Source: Saccharibacillus nicotianae (GTDB lineage: Bacteria; Bacillota; Bacilli; Paenibacillales; Paenibacillaceae). From it: a stretch of DNA of 64,000 nt. The notes under the pieces were generated by a model. The model was not told the origin of the DNA, ran no database searches, and saw only the letters and a program-made list of their open reading frames with translations. The stretch spans positions 1,798,001 to 1,862,000 of the forward strand of contig NZ_JBHUGF010000010.1 in the NCBI RefSeq assembly GCF_042681745.1, written 5' to 3'. The translations under genes and the position numbers were made by a program. Below, in pieces: positions 63,135 to 64,000 of this stretch; the stretch's first letter is position 1; each line of letters starts with the position of its first letter.

Positions 63135-64000
63135 TTATTGACCTAATTGGGGAAAAGGATCTTTGAACTTTTTCCAGTTGGAGTTCATTTCTTCATCTGT
63201 CAGTAAAGCCTGATCTAAAGACTGTTCTATCTTCTCACGATCCAGATGGATTCCTATCATTACAAGCTTGGTTACCCGATCGCCCCACACTTCATCCCAA
63301 TCTGGAGGTAATGGATAATTGTCTCCTAAATGATACTGCCTTTCTTCCTCTGTAAGAGCGCCGATCCATAAGCCAGCCGGCGATAATTGCTTAGAACTCC
63401 CTGCTTGGCTGAACGAGATCGCTGTCCGATTACGCGTAGCTAACCAGAGAATCCCTTTCGCCCGTACGACTTCTTGTGGCCATTGGGTGATCCATTGCAA
63501 CAATCGCTCTGGATGAAAAGGGACTTTGCGTTTATATACAAAAGAACTGATTCCATACTCTTCCGTCTCCGGTGTATGTTCTTCTTTCATCATCTCCTGT
63601 ATCCAGCCTGCCGATTGACTCGCTTGCTCGAAATCAAATCGACCTGTATTCAATATCTCGTGTGGATCTACTTTGCCATATGTGGAACGGATAATTTTGG
63701 CATTCGGTTGCAGTCCACGTAGTGCTGTTTCTAATCGTTCTAATTCATCAGGTTCAATCAGATCACATTTATTCAAAATCAATACATCACAAAATTCAAC
63801 CTGTTCAATCAATAAATGGACAATCCGGCGTGTATCGTCTTCACCTGCGGCTTGTCCACGATCTGCAAGAGATTCGCGTGAATAATAATCGTTCCAGAAT
63901 CCTTGCGCATCAACAACAGTAACCATCGTATCCAGACGAGTAAACTGTGTCAGATCGATGCCCTGTTCTTCATCTATATAGCTGAACGTCTGAGCTACAG
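63135..64000 (-). CDS. CobW/COG0523-family zinc GTPase (3' part)
   Basis: C-terminal part of a G3E-family GTPase that supplies metal to client proteins, YciC/ZNG1-like. The open frame continues past the window edge at 64000, so the P-loop and the CxCC motif are outside. Seen: DLTQFTRLDTMVTVVDA before the switch region, LILNKCDLIEP (the NKxD base-specificity motif) and a CobW C-terminal domain (VPFHPERLLQW, then VVRAKGILWLATR and WVG-like WIGAL). It precedes the zinc-free S14 gene by 175 bases on the same strand, which fits a zinc-starvation response. Confidence 0.9.
   Translation of the reverse strand, partial: VAQTFSYIDEEQGIDLTQFTRLDTMVTVVDAQGFWNDYYSRESLADRGQAAGEDDTRRIVHLLIEQVEFCDVLILNKCDLIEPDELERLETALRGLQPNAKIIRSTYGKVDPHEILNTGRFDFEQASQSAGWIQEMMKEEHTPETEEYGISSFVYKRKVPFHPERLLQWITQWPQEVVRAKGILWLATRNRTAISFSQAGSSKQLSPAGLWIGALTEEERQYHLGDNYPLPPDWDEVWGDRVTKLVMIGIHLDREKIEQSLDQALLTDEEMNSNWKKFKDPFPQLGQ

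Noticed and set aside
1..64000. CRISPR arrays, tRNA/rRNA genes, insertion sequences, prophage
   Set aside because: No regularly spaced direct repeats, no cloverleaf-like or rRNA-like sequence, and no transposase or integrase reading frame were seen.

Overview
The window looks like chromosomal DNA from a low-GC Gram-positive of the Paenibacillus type. The evidence is an S-layer-homology protein, several secreted proteins with copper-amine-oxidase-like stalk domains, an LplA/LplB/YtcP-type sugar ABC transporter next to a YesM/YesN two-component pair, many secreted or cytosolic glycoside hydrolases, CcpA (cre) sites and GGAGG ribosome binding sites. No rRNA, tRNA, CRISPR array, transposase or prophage gene was found. 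An 89-base run of N lies at 15899-15987.

Layout. 0-7 kb: a LOV-type blue-light hybrid histidine kinase, a secreted type-B carboxylesterase with a cre-controlled promoter and a terminator-bearing leader, and two cell-wall enzymes (NlpC/P60 and Amidase_3). 7-22 kb: a galactan/oligosaccharide block with secreted GH53 endo-galactanase, cytosolic GH32, a LacI regulator, GH42 beta-galactosidase, two permeases and a binding lipoprotein, preceded by YesN, YesM, a DUF1361 membrane protein and an ADP-ribosylglycohydrolase. A structured intergenic element occurs twice in this block, at 8452-8564 and 13704-13821. 22-42 kb: housekeeping and accessory metabolism, namely an ABC ATPase, aldo/keto reductase, S66 carboxypeptidase, a degenerate AadK-like protein, a FecCD permease, an MFS transporter, VanZ, two Nudix proteins (one fused to a YqeK-like HD domain), GH2, HAD, an M3 peptidase, a methyltransferase, the 5-oxoprolinase genes pxpB-pxpC-pxpA, and a FAD-dependent dehydrogenase under a purine riboswitch. 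42-52 kb: an operon of an SLH protein and a 1169-residue secreted Big-2 protein, a PNPOx-fold protein, small proteins, a cre-controlled GH30 and a Nudix gene that apparently starts at AUA. 52-58.5 kb: PPK2 plus CHAD (polyphosphate), a run of four small immunity-like genes, and a very AT-rich two-gene module (AAA ATPase with zinc ribbon plus a helical protein). 58.7-64 kb: two paralogous stalk-domain secreted proteins, a small membrane protein, the zinc-independent S14 paralogue and the 3' part of a CobW-type zinc GTPase.

The best candidates for undescribed biology are the paired covarying element, the AT-rich ATPase/helical-protein module with the neighbouring immunity-like cluster, and the C74 purine riboswitch whose terminator overlaps the aptamer (predicted ON switch). 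All assignments were read from the sequence by eye; no database search was run.
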